A stretch of DNA of 64,000 nucleotides, taken from contig NC_058046.1 in the NCBI RefSeq assembly GCF_020085105.1, positions 11,073,675 to 11,137,674 of the forward strand, read 5' to 3'. This stretch comes from Siniperca chuatsi (lineage: Eukaryota; Chordata; Actinopteri; Centrarchiformes; Sinipercidae). The stretch's first letter is position 1. Each line of letters begins with the position of its first letter. The notes below the pieces were generated by a model, which saw nothing but the letters and a program-made list of their open reading frames with translations, was not told the DNA's origin and searched no databases. The translations under genes and the position numbers were made by a program. This document shows positions 36,418-49,109 of this stretch, one piece after another.

Positions 36418-39400
36418 TTAGCGAGACATCATTCGTACAAACTCTGTGAAAAGAGAGGAGGAGGAGAATGACAAAATGCAACACTTGCTCTAAACTCCAC
36501 AGCATACCTTAAATAAGTAGTTTGTAAAAGGTGATTTACCTTCAAAGTCAACAAGCCCGTCACCATTCAAGTCAACATCCCTCAGGATATCTTCTACTTC
36601 CTTTAGACCCACCTGGGAACAAAAGGTTGGCAGCAGTTAGAGGAGCACCACACACAGTGGGTATTCATACAAGAATGGTTTAGAGACTCTGTTCTCTCTC
36701 TCTGATCCCATTCTTACCTGCTGGCCCAACAACTTCCTCATAGCATCTCGGAGCTCAGATGTGCTTATGGCACCATCTCCATTAGTGTCAAACTGAGAAC
36801 AAAAAGCAGAGGAACAACATTAAAAATGTAAATAGTAAAAATCTCACATGACCAGACCTACAGAAACCAATTATCTAAATATGAATCCAGAGACTCTTAC
36901 CTCTCTAAACGCGTCTTTTAACTCTTTTATTCCAATCATGTCTGCAGTTTCGGCGAGGAGTTTTGGGCCCATCAACTCTACAAAATCCTCAAAATCAACA
37001 TGACCTCCCACTTCAGAAAAAGAGATTTGGGCACAGAATTTCAAACCACAATACACATATAGGACACAACTATAATCATGACATATAGATACATAAGACA
37101 GTTAAGTCCTTACAGTTCATGTTTATCTGTTGGCTCAGTTCAATCAGCTCCATTTCAGTGGGCATGTATCCCATGGTTCTCATACAGTTTCCAAGGTCTT
37201 TACAGCTGATGAAACCGTCCTTGTCCTTGTCAAACTCTTTGAAAGCATCCCGCAACTCTGTTGAGCAATAAAGAAATATCATTAGGAATTGAATTGTATG
37301 GCTCTCATTTTACTTACATGCTATTTTGCTCATATAAATACAAACTCTGGCACCACACGTTAAAACTTGTCCTTCTTTTCATTTAATTTTACTCGTATGT
37401 TTGTTCTCTACAGCTGTGTTGTTTAATACATTTTGTTTGACTGCTTAAAGGGACAGTTCACCCCAAAATCAAAAATACATATTTTTCCTCTTTAACTGTA
37501 GTGCTATTTACCCATCTAGATTGTTTTGGTGTTTGAAGTGTTTTTTTTTATATAATGGGACTGTATGGCACAAAAAATTAAACATTTAAATAACTCATCA
37601 GCAATGTCTCTTTCCAGAAATCTGGTTACTCAAGATAATCCACAGAACTTGTTATAAGCAGTTTCATGTAGGAACTATCGGTAGAAAGAAAATAGTTCCT
37701 ACATGAAACTGCTCACAACAAATCTGTGGATTATCTTGAGTATTTCTGGAAAGAGACATTGCTGCTTTTTAAATGTAGTTTTTTGGCTATATGAGTCATA
37801 TAGTCCCATTATATTCAGAAAATGCAGACATCTCTACGGCCAGTATCTCCAAAACTCTGCAACTCACACCAAAACCATCTAGATGGATAAATAGCACTAC
37901 AGGTAAGAATGTCTTTTTGATTTAGGGGTGAACTGTCCCTTTAACTTCAGTAAAGAAAGATAAACTCACCATCCATTTCTTCTGGCCGCAGCTCTCTGTC
38001 CTATTAAGAAATGACATTCAATCATTGGTCTGTACAAAAACAAATTCACGACACATGAAAAAAGCAGTCATCATAATCACACATCTTAACAAACACACGT
38101 ATCTGTGTATGAGCTACACGCAAACATACCGCTGACAACGCTGTGACTCGAGTGATGCCCAAACCTAAATCGATCTTCTCCATTCTCCTTCTTTTTAACA
38201 GTGGACTGAGACTGTCTCACATCTTGATGACAAAACCTCAAAGTATAAATAGGCTGATCCCTATCAAGCATGACTGGGAACCATAAACCCCAGAGTTCAC
38301 AGAAGAATGTGGCTGTTTCTATTTTTTTCAGCGCTTGCCTACAATGAATGCAACCTTTAAAGGGCAGAGAGAGAGGCAGACATATCCCAGAACCCTCAGG
38401 GGTTAACAGCAGGAGCAGTCAGAAGTCTAAACACAACACTGAGTATTGACGTCAAGAACTGTGACCGGAACCGCTAACATAAAAAAATACAGGAGGCACA
38501 TGAGCCTAAGGAAGCATAACCAGTCAATCCAACATGCGTGCACCATCAGCACTTCAATCTGTCAATCCATCACTGTTAGTGCATCAACCATCATCGCTTA
38601 CATTGACATGTCCCAGGGCTGATTCATGATTCTCTCATGTGCCGCTCACTCTTTTCATGCAATTCACCTAACATCACTGTACATTGATTGATCCGTAACC
38701 ATACAATAGTGTAGACAAGGAGATACATATACACAGCTGTGGATTGTGCAGATGGGGTTGTAACTGAGTAAGGGGAAGTTGTTCTTAAAGGAATAGTTTG
38801 ACATTTTGGGAAATACGCTAATTCGCTTTCTTGCCGAGAGTTAGATAAGAACATCGATACCACTCTCATGTCTTCATGGTAAATATGAAGCTACAGCCAG
38901 CAGCCGGTTAGCTTAGCTTAGCACAAAGAGTGGAAACAGCTAGCCTAGCTCTGTCTGAAGGTAACAAAACCCCCCATCAGCATCTCTAAAACTCGCAAAT
39001 TAAGACGTCATATCTTGTTTCTTTACACGTCAGATATGACGTTGAGAAATAGTCCAGCATATAACCCTGTGAACCCTGTAAAACCACAACATGTCGTTTT
39101 TACACGGTTTTTGTACAGATTATACAAACAAGATATAACTTGTTGGTAGATGGAGTTTGCTACCTTTGTACAGAGACAGGCTAGCTCTTTGCCCCTGTTT
39201 CCAGTCTTACCGCTAAGCTAAGCTAAGCAGCTGCTGGCTCCAGCTACATATTTAACTGATAGACATGAGTCTGGTATCAATCTTCTCATCTAAGTCTTGG
39301 TAAGAAAGCGAACAAGCATATTTCCCTTAATGTCAAAATATTCCTTTAATATTTTGTGCATTCACTGTACAAAATACAGATATGCGAATCTGCGAGAGGC

Positions 39401-42400
39401 AACCTGTGGGACAAAGCAAAGATGCATCTGCAGCGCTACACCTGTTTAACCCGTGACCTGTTTAAGCCTGAAAGGTTGTAAACCGCTGATCTAATGTGAG
39501 TAACAAATGTAATGAATGCTGTTGCATTCATAGGCATTGCATTTTGCACAAGCTCCAAAACTTGTAGTCATTTGTGAGCTTTCAGGCTCAGTCATTTTCC
39601 AAACCTGTGTGTTCCCTACTGACAGCTGGCAAGATACCAGTAAAAAGCAGCAGGAGCGGAAATAGTAAAATATTATCTTAGACAATAATTGAAAGGCGGT
39701 GATAGTTGCTGTGGCAGCTTGTTTGGTAATGATAGAAATCGTATCCAGGTTAGCTATAATGCTGATATAAATACAGACAAATGAGGATAAAAAAGGATGT
39801 TTGTCCAGACTTACGTACAGCCTGCCTGCATGTGGCCATGCCTTTACTCAGGAAGACACAGGTTTGTCCCAGTATGTTGCTCACGAGAACACAGTTTTGT
39901 GTCATGGAAACAATGGACTCCTGATAAGGCCCAAGATACCCTGCCTGGCCCATCTCCTCACAGGACAGCACCCCTCTGAATCTCCTCTCAGCATCCTGGA
40001 GCATCTTTCCAGAGGGGTGCAGAGACAGTGTTAGACATCTGTAGCATTTCGGAGCAGAATGGAATAAAGATACAAGTTGAGAGAGGATGTATGACAGTCA
40101 ATGTAGACTCTCTATGTTCTTGAAAATAGGCAATAGATTAAATACTAACACAGAACTGTATTTCTCTATAAAAGTATTATGTGTCTGCAAGTATGTATGA
40201 GAGAGAAACAATGTCGAACATATGAAAACATGGCAGAAAGGTAAATGTATAAAAAAACAGCATGTTGCCAACTTTCCACTCATCGTTCATAACAGTTTAC
40301 TTTCCACGCTGTAGGGATGGCACTTCACACCTATACACTGTCACAGGAACAGTAAACACTCAGAAGCAGAGAAAAGACGAGCTAAACCACCAGGGAACAC
40401 GCTACATGTGTTGCGATCACAAAAGACATTATATGCTCTGAAGACATTAGGAAACATTTTCTTCTGTGGGACATGTACTTTGTAGAAAATAGTTCCTGTT
40501 GCACACCAAAGGTCTGCCAAAGTCTAAAGCCATTAATCTCACATGTTTAACAGAATGCACTCGAGAGCCAACTACAAGCAGTGCGGTTTAAGTTTCAATT
40601 CATAAAGTAATTTCCATTGCAAACCACCAACATTAAACAGTGTGGATATTAAAACTCCTAACTCCAAACTGATTCTAGCATAATCATGACCCATGCTGAT
40701 TTGGACTGTTTTTGTAAAGGCATGTCCCACAAAAATACACACATTCAGATAAAAAGTGTCTAAATCTTCTAGGGTTTTTGCAATATGATGACTGACCTCA
40801 ACATCCATGTGTGAGGTCGAGCACAAAGAACAAATGCAACTGCACACAACTCAACTACACAAAACCGCACTACTGTCCAGTTTCATTTACCAGTTTCAAA
40901 CGCACCACACAATCCACCAAACAAACTGACAGGGCAAAAAGGTAATGGGTGTAATAGTGCATCACACTGAAAACAATCCTACCGTTCTCAGAGGCCAGTC
41001 TAAGCAGTTTCCCATACCAAAGGAGAAAAGAGGCACTAAAAAGGACCATGAGGGCTTTTTCTCCTTTAAGTTTGCAGTTTGGATTTTGAGAGGAGTGCAA
41101 ACTCTGGTTTCAGCAAGACCCATGAAGACTGGGGTGCTAACGTACAGCTGGTTGAAAAAACAGTGAACTGCACTGTACTGCACTATCTGGAGTAAATGAA
41201 TGTAGCAATAATAAGAGCGCCAGTGACACACAGTAAGAGAGAGAGAGAGAGAGAGAGAGAAGAAATAAGAGTGAGGGTGAGAAACTAAATCAGAGAGGGA
41301 AGTGGGCCAAGGAGGGAAACAGAATTATGCCTATTAAAGGAAAAGAGGGTGATCCACTGTCTGCAAGATGTCACACTGACCAAACTGTTATAGTTATTCT
41401 GTGAACAACACAGACAACTCAACACAGATTCACAGGCACCAAACATAAGAATAAACAAGATATATGGGATAAGGGGTGCTGGCTTTCCTGCAGGAAAATA
41501 TAACTAATGTGCACCTAACCTTTGCTTCAGGGTCACACACATATTGTGAGGTGTTTGATCTTTCTAGGCTATATGAAAATCTGTACCAGGCAAGTTTACA
41601 AGGACACTCTGTAATGATCTATTTCCAGTCTTGCTGTCTTCCTCACCTGCACAAGTGCTAGACTAATTTATTTATTTGCAACCTTGAGATTGCATTTGAG
41701 TTATTGCACTTTATATTTCTGCATGTGCCTGCATGTTTTCTTGCCTTACACCCCCACACATCATCCTCTGCCCTCTGCCAGCAAAGACAAGGTCACTCTG
41801 ACCTACAGCAGCCACATGTCACCAAAGAGAAACACATAAAGACTGTGTGACTGTGTAAAGAATGGACTTACTGCATCTGTTACAGTGACATTTATATCTA
41901 CATGTGTGTATATATCTGCAGAAGGAAGACAAAATCAGAATACAGATAGCGAGCGAGGTAATCTTTCTATCTGCACAGAAAATTAGTGAGGAGGTTTCAA
42001 ACAATTCTAATCCCCAGGTATCCCCATGTATTTCCATTCTGGCTTGTCAAAACACTACTTGCAGCCAGAGCAGTAAAAATCCACTTTACTCTGAATGCAT
42101 TGTTCAGACAAAATGCCAAAGGCAGTGTGTGTATCTCTCAAACCATGCGTTACATTTCTGCCTGCCATTGAACTCCTCTCCATCTAGCTGTCTCATCAAA
42201 GACCTTTTTCAGGTCACGCTAATGTTTTCACAGAGCTGCCCGCAGACTGACTCACAGGTTATTTGTAGAATAGGCTTTCATACTATAAGTACAAGAAGAT
42301 TTTTCTCTTATCTTGTTCCCATACTGAACCCATTTTACGGCTGAGAGCTTCCTAATTCGGCAACATACATAAATCACCTCCTGATTCATGATCGGTTGAA

Positions 42401-44159
42401 AATCACCCTACATGGTAAGAACTAAACTCTGACTTCTGAGGAAGAGACTGGGAAAATGCCATTGATAAACAACATATTATCAGGAGTTTTAGCAATGTAA
42501 AACTAAAACTGGTTGCTTTAACTGCCTTTAGCTCTGTCAGACAAAATTATGCAAAATCACATCACTGATAAGAATCCAAGCATATTAAGCTGTGCTCTTC
42601 TCTTTTGTGTAAACAGATTTAAGGCTCAAAATAGAGCCTCCATCACCAACAGGAACATCAACGTGATTTCCGTCAAACACAACACAACAATCACTGCAGT
42701 GTTCCTGATTGAATGATGCAGGAACATTAATATATATCTATGTCTTTGACCAAATACACATTAGAACAGCTGAGATTTCCACCTCTCTGTAGAACATTTC
42801 ATCTGCCCCAGCACCATCCACTTCAATAAGAAAGGACTGCCTGATTGAGAAGGTCTGTAGGAGGTAGTACAGTATTTACAAATTATGTAAGAAATGATAG
42901 AAGAAGCCTTTCCCTCTATAGCCTGTCCAGAAATGACAGTGTTTGCAGACTGCATCGCAGAGCACATTAGCGTACATTAATTGTAAACAGGACATCAGTG
43001 GAGTCTGAAGCCACAATTAACCACTTTATCTGTGTGCACTTTTGTAGAAATACTAATAACAAAGCACTATAATCTGCATGGCAAGCTTGTGAAGTGAATT
43101 TAACATATTAGATTAGATGAAGCCTGCAGTAGTAGAGACACTAATATGTTGTCATCCATTCAAATTGGTTTATAAAACCAAATGATCCTTTGGCAATCCT
43201 TCTATTAGTCCAACCCATAGGCTCTACCAATTAAGTTTACATAGATTGGGATTTGGGTTTAGGGTGTCACAGTCACAGCTTGTCAGGGGCCCTAAAATTT
43301 CCAGGAACATCCCTGCACTTCACATACTCACTCTTTAAATGAATATAACCAATTGACCAATTTAATTCAGACACAAATATCTTAAACAACTGGCGTCTAT
43401 TGATTTCCCTATATTTCAGGGCCTTACCTGCCCAAACAGTGAATTGAGGATGGTGCGTAAATTGATATCGGATGAAGAAGATGCAGCGCTGGACCTCCGG
43501 GAGCGGCGAGAAGACCTGCTGGACAGCGGGACCAGGGAGCAGGAGGACGGGGATGGACTGATGACCAGACCGCCGCTATTAGCCAAACTGACCCCTTTAT
43601 GGTCTTTCGGCTCACAGAGAGGAGCCCTGTCGTCGTTGCTGTCCGATAGAGAGGGCACCCTGGGGACCGGGCGGGTGTGACAGCGACGGGGGTGCTCAGG
43701 TTCAGGTGGTCCTACTGCCGGAGGACGGTCCTCCCGGTTGTGCTTCCTGCGGTGGTGGTGCCGGTGTGTGGGTTTGGATGACCTGCAGCGCTCCCTCACA
43801 CCTCGGCCCGCCTCGCCGTTTGGCTCCGGCGGGTCGGGAACTTGGCTGTGAGGCGCATGTGACTTACACTTGCCCCGAGTGTCTGCATTATTACTACTGT
43901 CCTGGCTGCCGATGAGGGACGGATGGCACAGGGGTCTTCGGGCGCTGATGTCGCACTCGGCCGACCAGAAGGACTCCTCGGCTTTGCTGCTGCTCTGGAG
44001 TGCGGCAGGACGGTGATGATGCTGGTGCTGGTGCTGGTGCTGATGCTGACTTCTCCGGCTTTCTGCTGTGCGTTCAGGGAGGTGTGTTAGTCTCCTCGCC
44101 GCCGAGGATGATTTCAGTAAGGAGGTCGTAGATTCAGATTTTGGAAAGGAGGAGCTCAT
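36418..44159 (-). CDS. cabp1: Calcium-binding protein 1 / caldendrin (long isoform model)
   Basis: The caldendrin-type first exon 43428-44159 (244 residues, [18 protein letters not shown], with a His-Gln run and many Arg/Ser) ends in phase 0 at LNSLFGQ. It joins 37970-38000, 37114-37257, 36901-37010, 36718-36792, 36540-36612 and 36418-36443. The shared part is calmodulin-like: EF1 [12 protein letters not shown] is canonical, EF2 ([12 protein letters not shown]) lacks the ligands, and EF3 [12 protein letters not shown] and EF4 [12 protein letters not shown] are canonical. It ends FVRMMSR. That pattern, with EF2 inactive, is diagnostic of CaBP1. The protein senses calcium in neurons and retina and tunes voltage-gated calcium channels and IP3 receptors. 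Two further possible start exons (38130-38183 and about 39819-40004) imply several promoters, as in mammals. MLEC is its neighbour in human too. Confidence 0.94.
37445..37944. mobile_element. 500-bp foldback MITE in a cabp1 intron
   Basis: The element reads TTAAAGGGACAGTTCACCCC at the left and GGGGTGAACTGTCCCTTTAA at the right, perfect terminal inverted repeats. Inner arms are also mirrored: CAGTTTCATGTAGGAACTAT against ATAGTTCCTACATGAAACTG, and TAGTGCTATTTACCCATCTAG against its complement near 37875-37900. It is almost palindromic over its whole length and has no coding capacity. Confidence 0.9.
38130..38183 (-). CDS. cabp1: Candidate alternative first coding exon of cabp1
   Basis: Eighteen codons ([18 protein letters not shown]) run from the ATG at 38181-38183 to a GTATGT donor at 38129. 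The phase (0) joins exactly to the shared exon [15 protein letters not shown]-like block (minus strand CTATTTATAC, about 38240-38249) lies 60 bases upstream of the ATG, so this may be a separate promoter giving a short isoform without the caldendrin or S-CaBP1 N-terminus. No such N-terminus is familiar to me. The evidence is sequence context only. Confidence 0.5.
38785..39349. mobile_element. 565-bp palindromic MITE in a cabp1 intron
   Basis: Ends TTAAAGGAATAGTTTGACAT and ATGTCAAAATATTCCTTTAA are terminal inverted repeats. Inside, GGTTAGCTTAGCTTAGC is mirrored by GCTAAGCTAAGCTAAGC, and the sequence next to the left end (GAGAGTTAGATAAGAACATC) is mirrored near 39280. This is the fullest copy in the window of the family also at 17295-17712 and 30215-30660. 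Confidence 0.88.
39819..40004 (-). CDS. cabp1: S-CaBP1-type N-terminal exon of cabp1
   Basis: Minus-strand coding with [20 protein letters not shown] and KGMATCRQA matches the human S-CaBP1 segment around LAQNCAVMHNLLGPACIFLRKG. Phase 0 joining to DRELRPEE requires the GTACGT donor right after GCT (39819); a stronger-looking GTAAGT four bases on would break the frame. The upstream edge is uncertain. An ATG at 40002-40004 opens the frame, but mammals have a separate short myristoylated exon (MGN) before this one, which I could not find. Confidence 0.6.
40005..43427. other. First intron of the caldendrin transcript, 3.4 kb
   Basis: I see no convincing further exon. A (GA)n run lies at 41238-41263. 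A myristoylated S-CaBP1 start exon might be hidden here. Confidence 0.5.
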
Positions 44160-44886
44160 TGCTGCGGATCTAGTCTAGTCTGTCTCGGTGGGTTGATCAT
44201 TGACATCATAAACCGTTTTCTCGCCATTGTCGACCCATATTACCATAGCAGAGGCTGCACGCCTGAAGTTAGGCTACATTTCACCACCTGAATGCCGTGC
44301 GGCAGCGCGGCCGGAGCGCGCGCAGACAGCGGAACAGAGGGGCACACACGTAGCTGCAGAGCGCGTCACCTTTTCATTGATGTGAATGCTGGTCTCTGGC
44401 ATCTTGGCAATGACGTAGGTGGGTACGGTAATAAGATATAGGCTACCAGTGGTCGGCAAACTTTTCCATGACACAGACAGACCAAATGATAGACCAGATA
44501 GACATTACACCATGGACCCCCCTATAGATGAACATTTGCCTCATAAAGAACTGTTCAAATTATGTGGTTACAGAATTGAGATAGTGTCATCCACAGTATG
44601 AAAAAAGGAAATCGACAAAAAATATAATCATTCTGGGTGTAGACACAACATCCATTAAATATTGGAATCTAATAGGCTGCAGTAGGCCTGCCTGCAACAA
44701 TAACTACCTAATTTGTGTTAGGACAGTGGCAGCAACGTGTTAATTCAGCTCTATTTTTATGGTTTGTGTTGTTGTGATTTTCTGTCACTTTTGTCCTCCC
44801 AGTGGACAAAATGTCAGACACCATACCATTGTATTCTATCCAGGGCCACATTAACCTGCTATGGGGGCTCAGTGCAAAAATTAGTG

Positions 44887-45320
44887 TGTCATGGTTTTGG
44901 GTTTGTGTCTAGTTGCTTTCCTGTTTTATTTTGAAATACTCTCCTTCCCTCATGTGTCATGTGGTTTTGCTTCCTGTCCTTGATTGCTTTGATTGTTTTC
45001 ACCAGCGTCAATTAGTTTCACCTGTCTTGTTGTCTCCCCTCACTGAGTGTATTTAGTCTGTGTTCTTCCTTTGCTCTGTGTTAAGTGTCCTGGCATTTGT
45101 TTCCTGTGTTTATTTGGACCTCGCTGGATTTTGGATGTTCTGCCTGCTCTTTTACAGATTTGGTGCCTGTTCTGGACTGCCTTTTCTGAGTTTGCTCTCT
45201 ACCTGCCTGTCAAGCCATGTAAGCCCTTGTGCAGCCATTAAATCCCTGAACTGCATTTATCTGCCTCCGTTGTCTGCATTTTGGGTCCTACTCTTGTTTT
45301 CCTGGTTCCCCTGCTTGACA
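44887..45320 (+). mobile_element. Possible solo LTR (fossil), family uncertain
   Basis: A 434-bp block starts TGTCATGG and ends TTGACA, the TG...CA edges of an LTR. It has a TATA-like GTATTTAG about 160 bases in and a poly(A)-type CATTAAATC near the right side, in LTR order. A Ty3/gypsy origin is plausible. No internal region and no clear target duplication are visible, so it would be old. Confidence 0.4.
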
Positions 45321-48300
45321 AACTAAAACAGAGCGATGGGTCCCCATTGAGTCCCCCCACACACATGTTCCCTCAATCTACTTTGCCCAGAATCCTAATA
45401 ACCTAGACTGAAATGCTGCACCCATGCACCAGGTTCGCTGTATGTGAGTTAGTTTGTGATCATTTGATTAAAATTTAAAGATATGCAAGAAATATGAGAC
45501 AGGGCCTCAGATTGGGTAAAAATGCAGGAGCCACCATAGGGCCTTTTCAATTTCCATTTTGAATTGTGCTTTAGTGGTGCTTATTAGCAAACAATTTTGT
45601 AATTAAACACATTACCACAAAGTAATTGCCACACAGACAACCTGGGCCTTTAGGGGACCTGCAGGCCTGGGGCCCCAGGGCAGTTGCTTGCTTTTCCTGG
45701 TTGGTAGTTGAGCAACAAAACAACACAATTATGTTAAAATATTAACTCTACATAAACTGAAGATTATTAGCTTCGTCATTTGTTGCATGGCTGATGTATT
45801 TTTAATGACATTTCACAGGTGTTCATGCTGTTGTGTGTCTGCCCTATGTACATTCTCTGGTTGTACTGCTCGTCTGCATTTGAGTGACATTAAAGTCAAA
45901 TTAAACTATTCTTCACTTTGTCATGGGCACATAGGACCCCATCAGCTACACCTAGAGGTCCCTGGACCCCACTACAGCAAATCATCCCAATGGCTTATTA
46001 GAGAGACACATTTTATTACATTTCTACACCCATGGGCCGGTCTTATTATTTAAAATTCTGAGTTAGTGATGTCAATGCATATTGCTCAAAGGATAATCCT
46101 TGTGCATACACATGTATACCCGTACGAGCTTTAGATTGTTCTTCCCTCCCACCTTGCTACAGTATTCTGCTCTCTCTCTCTCAAACACACAGAGCTTCAC
46201 CCACACTGGTGTAATTACTATCCTAAGCAGTATTGTAACAACTACTATAGCCTACTGTAATAATTCAAGAGCTGTGGCACGGAAACAAAACAACTCTGTG
46301 CCCATAAAACATGCAGCTTATGAATACAAGCACTACGGTACATCTAAATTTATTGTGTTATTATTGGTGATTATTGGCATCAACCTCATATCAACATGTG
46401 CCTCCATCCACCAAAGCTACAGGCCTACAGATGTAGCAACACCTGTGCACCTTTAGAGAAAGTCAAATGCGATAAGAAGAGGCAAAGATTTTCCCAGTGA
46501 AGGCTGCCGAGTTGGGAATCCTTTTCTTCGACTGTGCAGACAGATGTAGGGCCAAATGATAACCCGTGTGTATATTCCTTATTAACCCAGCACTCATGAG
46601 TAATAAAGACACTACTGTTTTTATTTAACACGATGTTATTATTGCCTCAGCATTTTAGTGCCTCTGGCTCCATGTCCTCCAGAGGCAGTGCAGGTCTGAC
46701 AAGCAATAACTGCTGAGAAAACAGAGCAATGACAACATTATTGCATGCCTGCGCCTCCCTGGGCCACTGCTATATCTAATTTATTTTGTCCCCTTGCTTT
46801 ATATCGTACAGTGTATCATCAGTACCGGAGCAGCATTTCTGCAGGCTTTATTCTTCTCTACCACTGAACTATTCAGCTCCTGCAGTGTGTTTTAATCAGT
46901 ATTTGAGGTTCAGTGTAACAGAAGTCAGCTGTGTGAGACACAGTAGTTTAATGCAGAATGGACTAAAGAACATGCATACAGTGTGAAGTCTACCTCTTGT
47001 TTCAGATCTGTGATATCTGTGTAAAAGTGACACTTCTGACAACAGCTGGTTAAATAAGATACTCGACCATTTATTAAATGTACAGAAATACTGTTCAAAA
47101 TCCACACAAGAATGTGTTTAAGGACAAATCCTTAATCCAAATGTAAACAAAATGGTTGCCCCACCATATACTGTATATATAAAGCAAATGCTTTGGGAAT
47201 GACAGTTTTCATACTCTTAAGTGGATTAACAGCACTCTTGATTTTAATCCTAATTATGGACAGCTCAATGTGAGTGTCAGTGATGTCTGAGCTTGTAAAT
47301 AATCATACTTTTGTAAACATTAGAATTGAATAGATTGGTATCTTGAGTTGTGATGGACATGTAAAGCTGCTGAAGATTCATTTTCACTACCTTTTAGACT
47401 GCGCACATATATCCATGAAGTGCTGTTGAAGAATTAAAGATTGTGGCTTTAATAACGGATACCATATGGCGCTGCAAAATTACAGAGTGATTAAAAAGAA
47501 ATGCATCACAGAACAACAGAGATAGTACGTCATAAACATTTTACAGAATCTACAAATTGAATCTATCAAAATGATTTCATGGCTGACTTTTTGAGAACGG
47601 AGAATGAGATGCAATCGCTTTAGCTGTAAATCAAGACAACACAATAGTTATAGCATTGAAGACAATCATTTCAAAACATCTCAGACCGTTCAGTTTTTTA
47701 CCTCAACCCTATTTACAGAAATACAAACCTGATATCAAATACAACCAAATTACAAGAGTTTAGTAAATTTACCAAAAACGCTTCATCTCCAGTGTTACAG
47801 CACAGGCCGACTCACACAATTTGACCTAAAAATGTGCTTATCTAACCATGTCTCGTGAAAGCAGGACTGATTTTTCAAAGGGGAGCACAATAAACTACCA
47901 CACCGGCAGGAGTCATGACAGAGACATTAGCTGCGTCTGTAAACATTCATGTCATGAGCAACGCTGGACCTCAGTTATCAACACACATGCGGATGAATCT
48001 GCTCAGTGGTTGCTTGGATAATGATAGATGACATGATTTGAATTAATCATTTCTTTAGTTAATGTTATCATGCTGTTATAGCAATTTCTGCAACGCATTT
48101 AGTTTAGACATCTATCAACAGTTGCCAGTTTAGTCATAAGGCCCCAGTTGTGCATCCTGTAAGTAACTCAGCTAAAATGAGATTTCCAGAATGACAGTCA
48201 GTCAGTATCAATAATTTTTCACATCTGGCTTAATGTGTTTGTGAACAGTAGGCTTTAAAATCAACCAGCACTGTAGCAATGGGGACCCTTAGCTTTAGCT

Positions 48301-49109
48301 GTACTTTAGCTGTGATCTGATGTAAATAAGCACTACAGTCACTGAAAATGTGTCACCATTCTGCAAGCAAGAGATTTTCCACTCATTCATAAAAACTCAA
48401 GTCGAAAGTTTGTCCCACATTTGACAGTGAGTGTTTTGGAATTTGAATCTTCAGTGCAACTGGATATGTTAAGTAGCACACAAGCTGAATGATCACATTT
48501 CTTAGCCCTTGCAGAAATGTATGTAGGTGTTACAGTAAGTGTAAAAGAATTACTGATATGTGTGAGATGTTAAGCTGTACATAGAATCTTTTTGCTCCAG
48601 AATTGGCCCAAAGTTAGAGGGAAACGGAAATGTGAAGAAAAAAAAATATATAAAAAATTGGTGTGAAGTGTTTGCTGGGCAAAATTTTCACTGCTCAGTC
48701 ACATCATTCATCTATATGCAAATTCATTGAACATTCAATGATTTAAAATAAAATGACAATGACAAAAAAGCTAAAATGGCCCTGCCATGGTATTAATACA
48801 CATTAATAAAATGGCTGCATGAACAATTGCGCACCTACTAAGTTTTGAAAAATGTAAGTAAGTACTTTCAAGTGTGGCTGTCTTTTACACAACTATACAG
48901 GCAAAAACATGAACATGATTGATAAAAGAGGCCCAATGTTTGGTCATCTGCTAAGAAGAGTTATGAGAAATACTGTATGAGACTGAGAATTATGTATACA
49001 GTGAATGTGAGAGCTGGTCTGGAGGCAGAAAAAGAGTTGCTCCCCAATCCTACAGACACTTCCCTAAATGCCATCTGTCTCTTGGTCGGACATGGTTTCT
49101 CACTCACAC
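45321..49109. other. Intergenic region and probable asphd2 3' UTR
   Basis: No exon is supportable here. The right part, immediately downstream of the asphd2 stop on the minus strand, is likely 3' UTR. Minus-strand AATAAA candidates occur at about 47069 and 46619, so its length is unknown. Confidence 0.45.
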
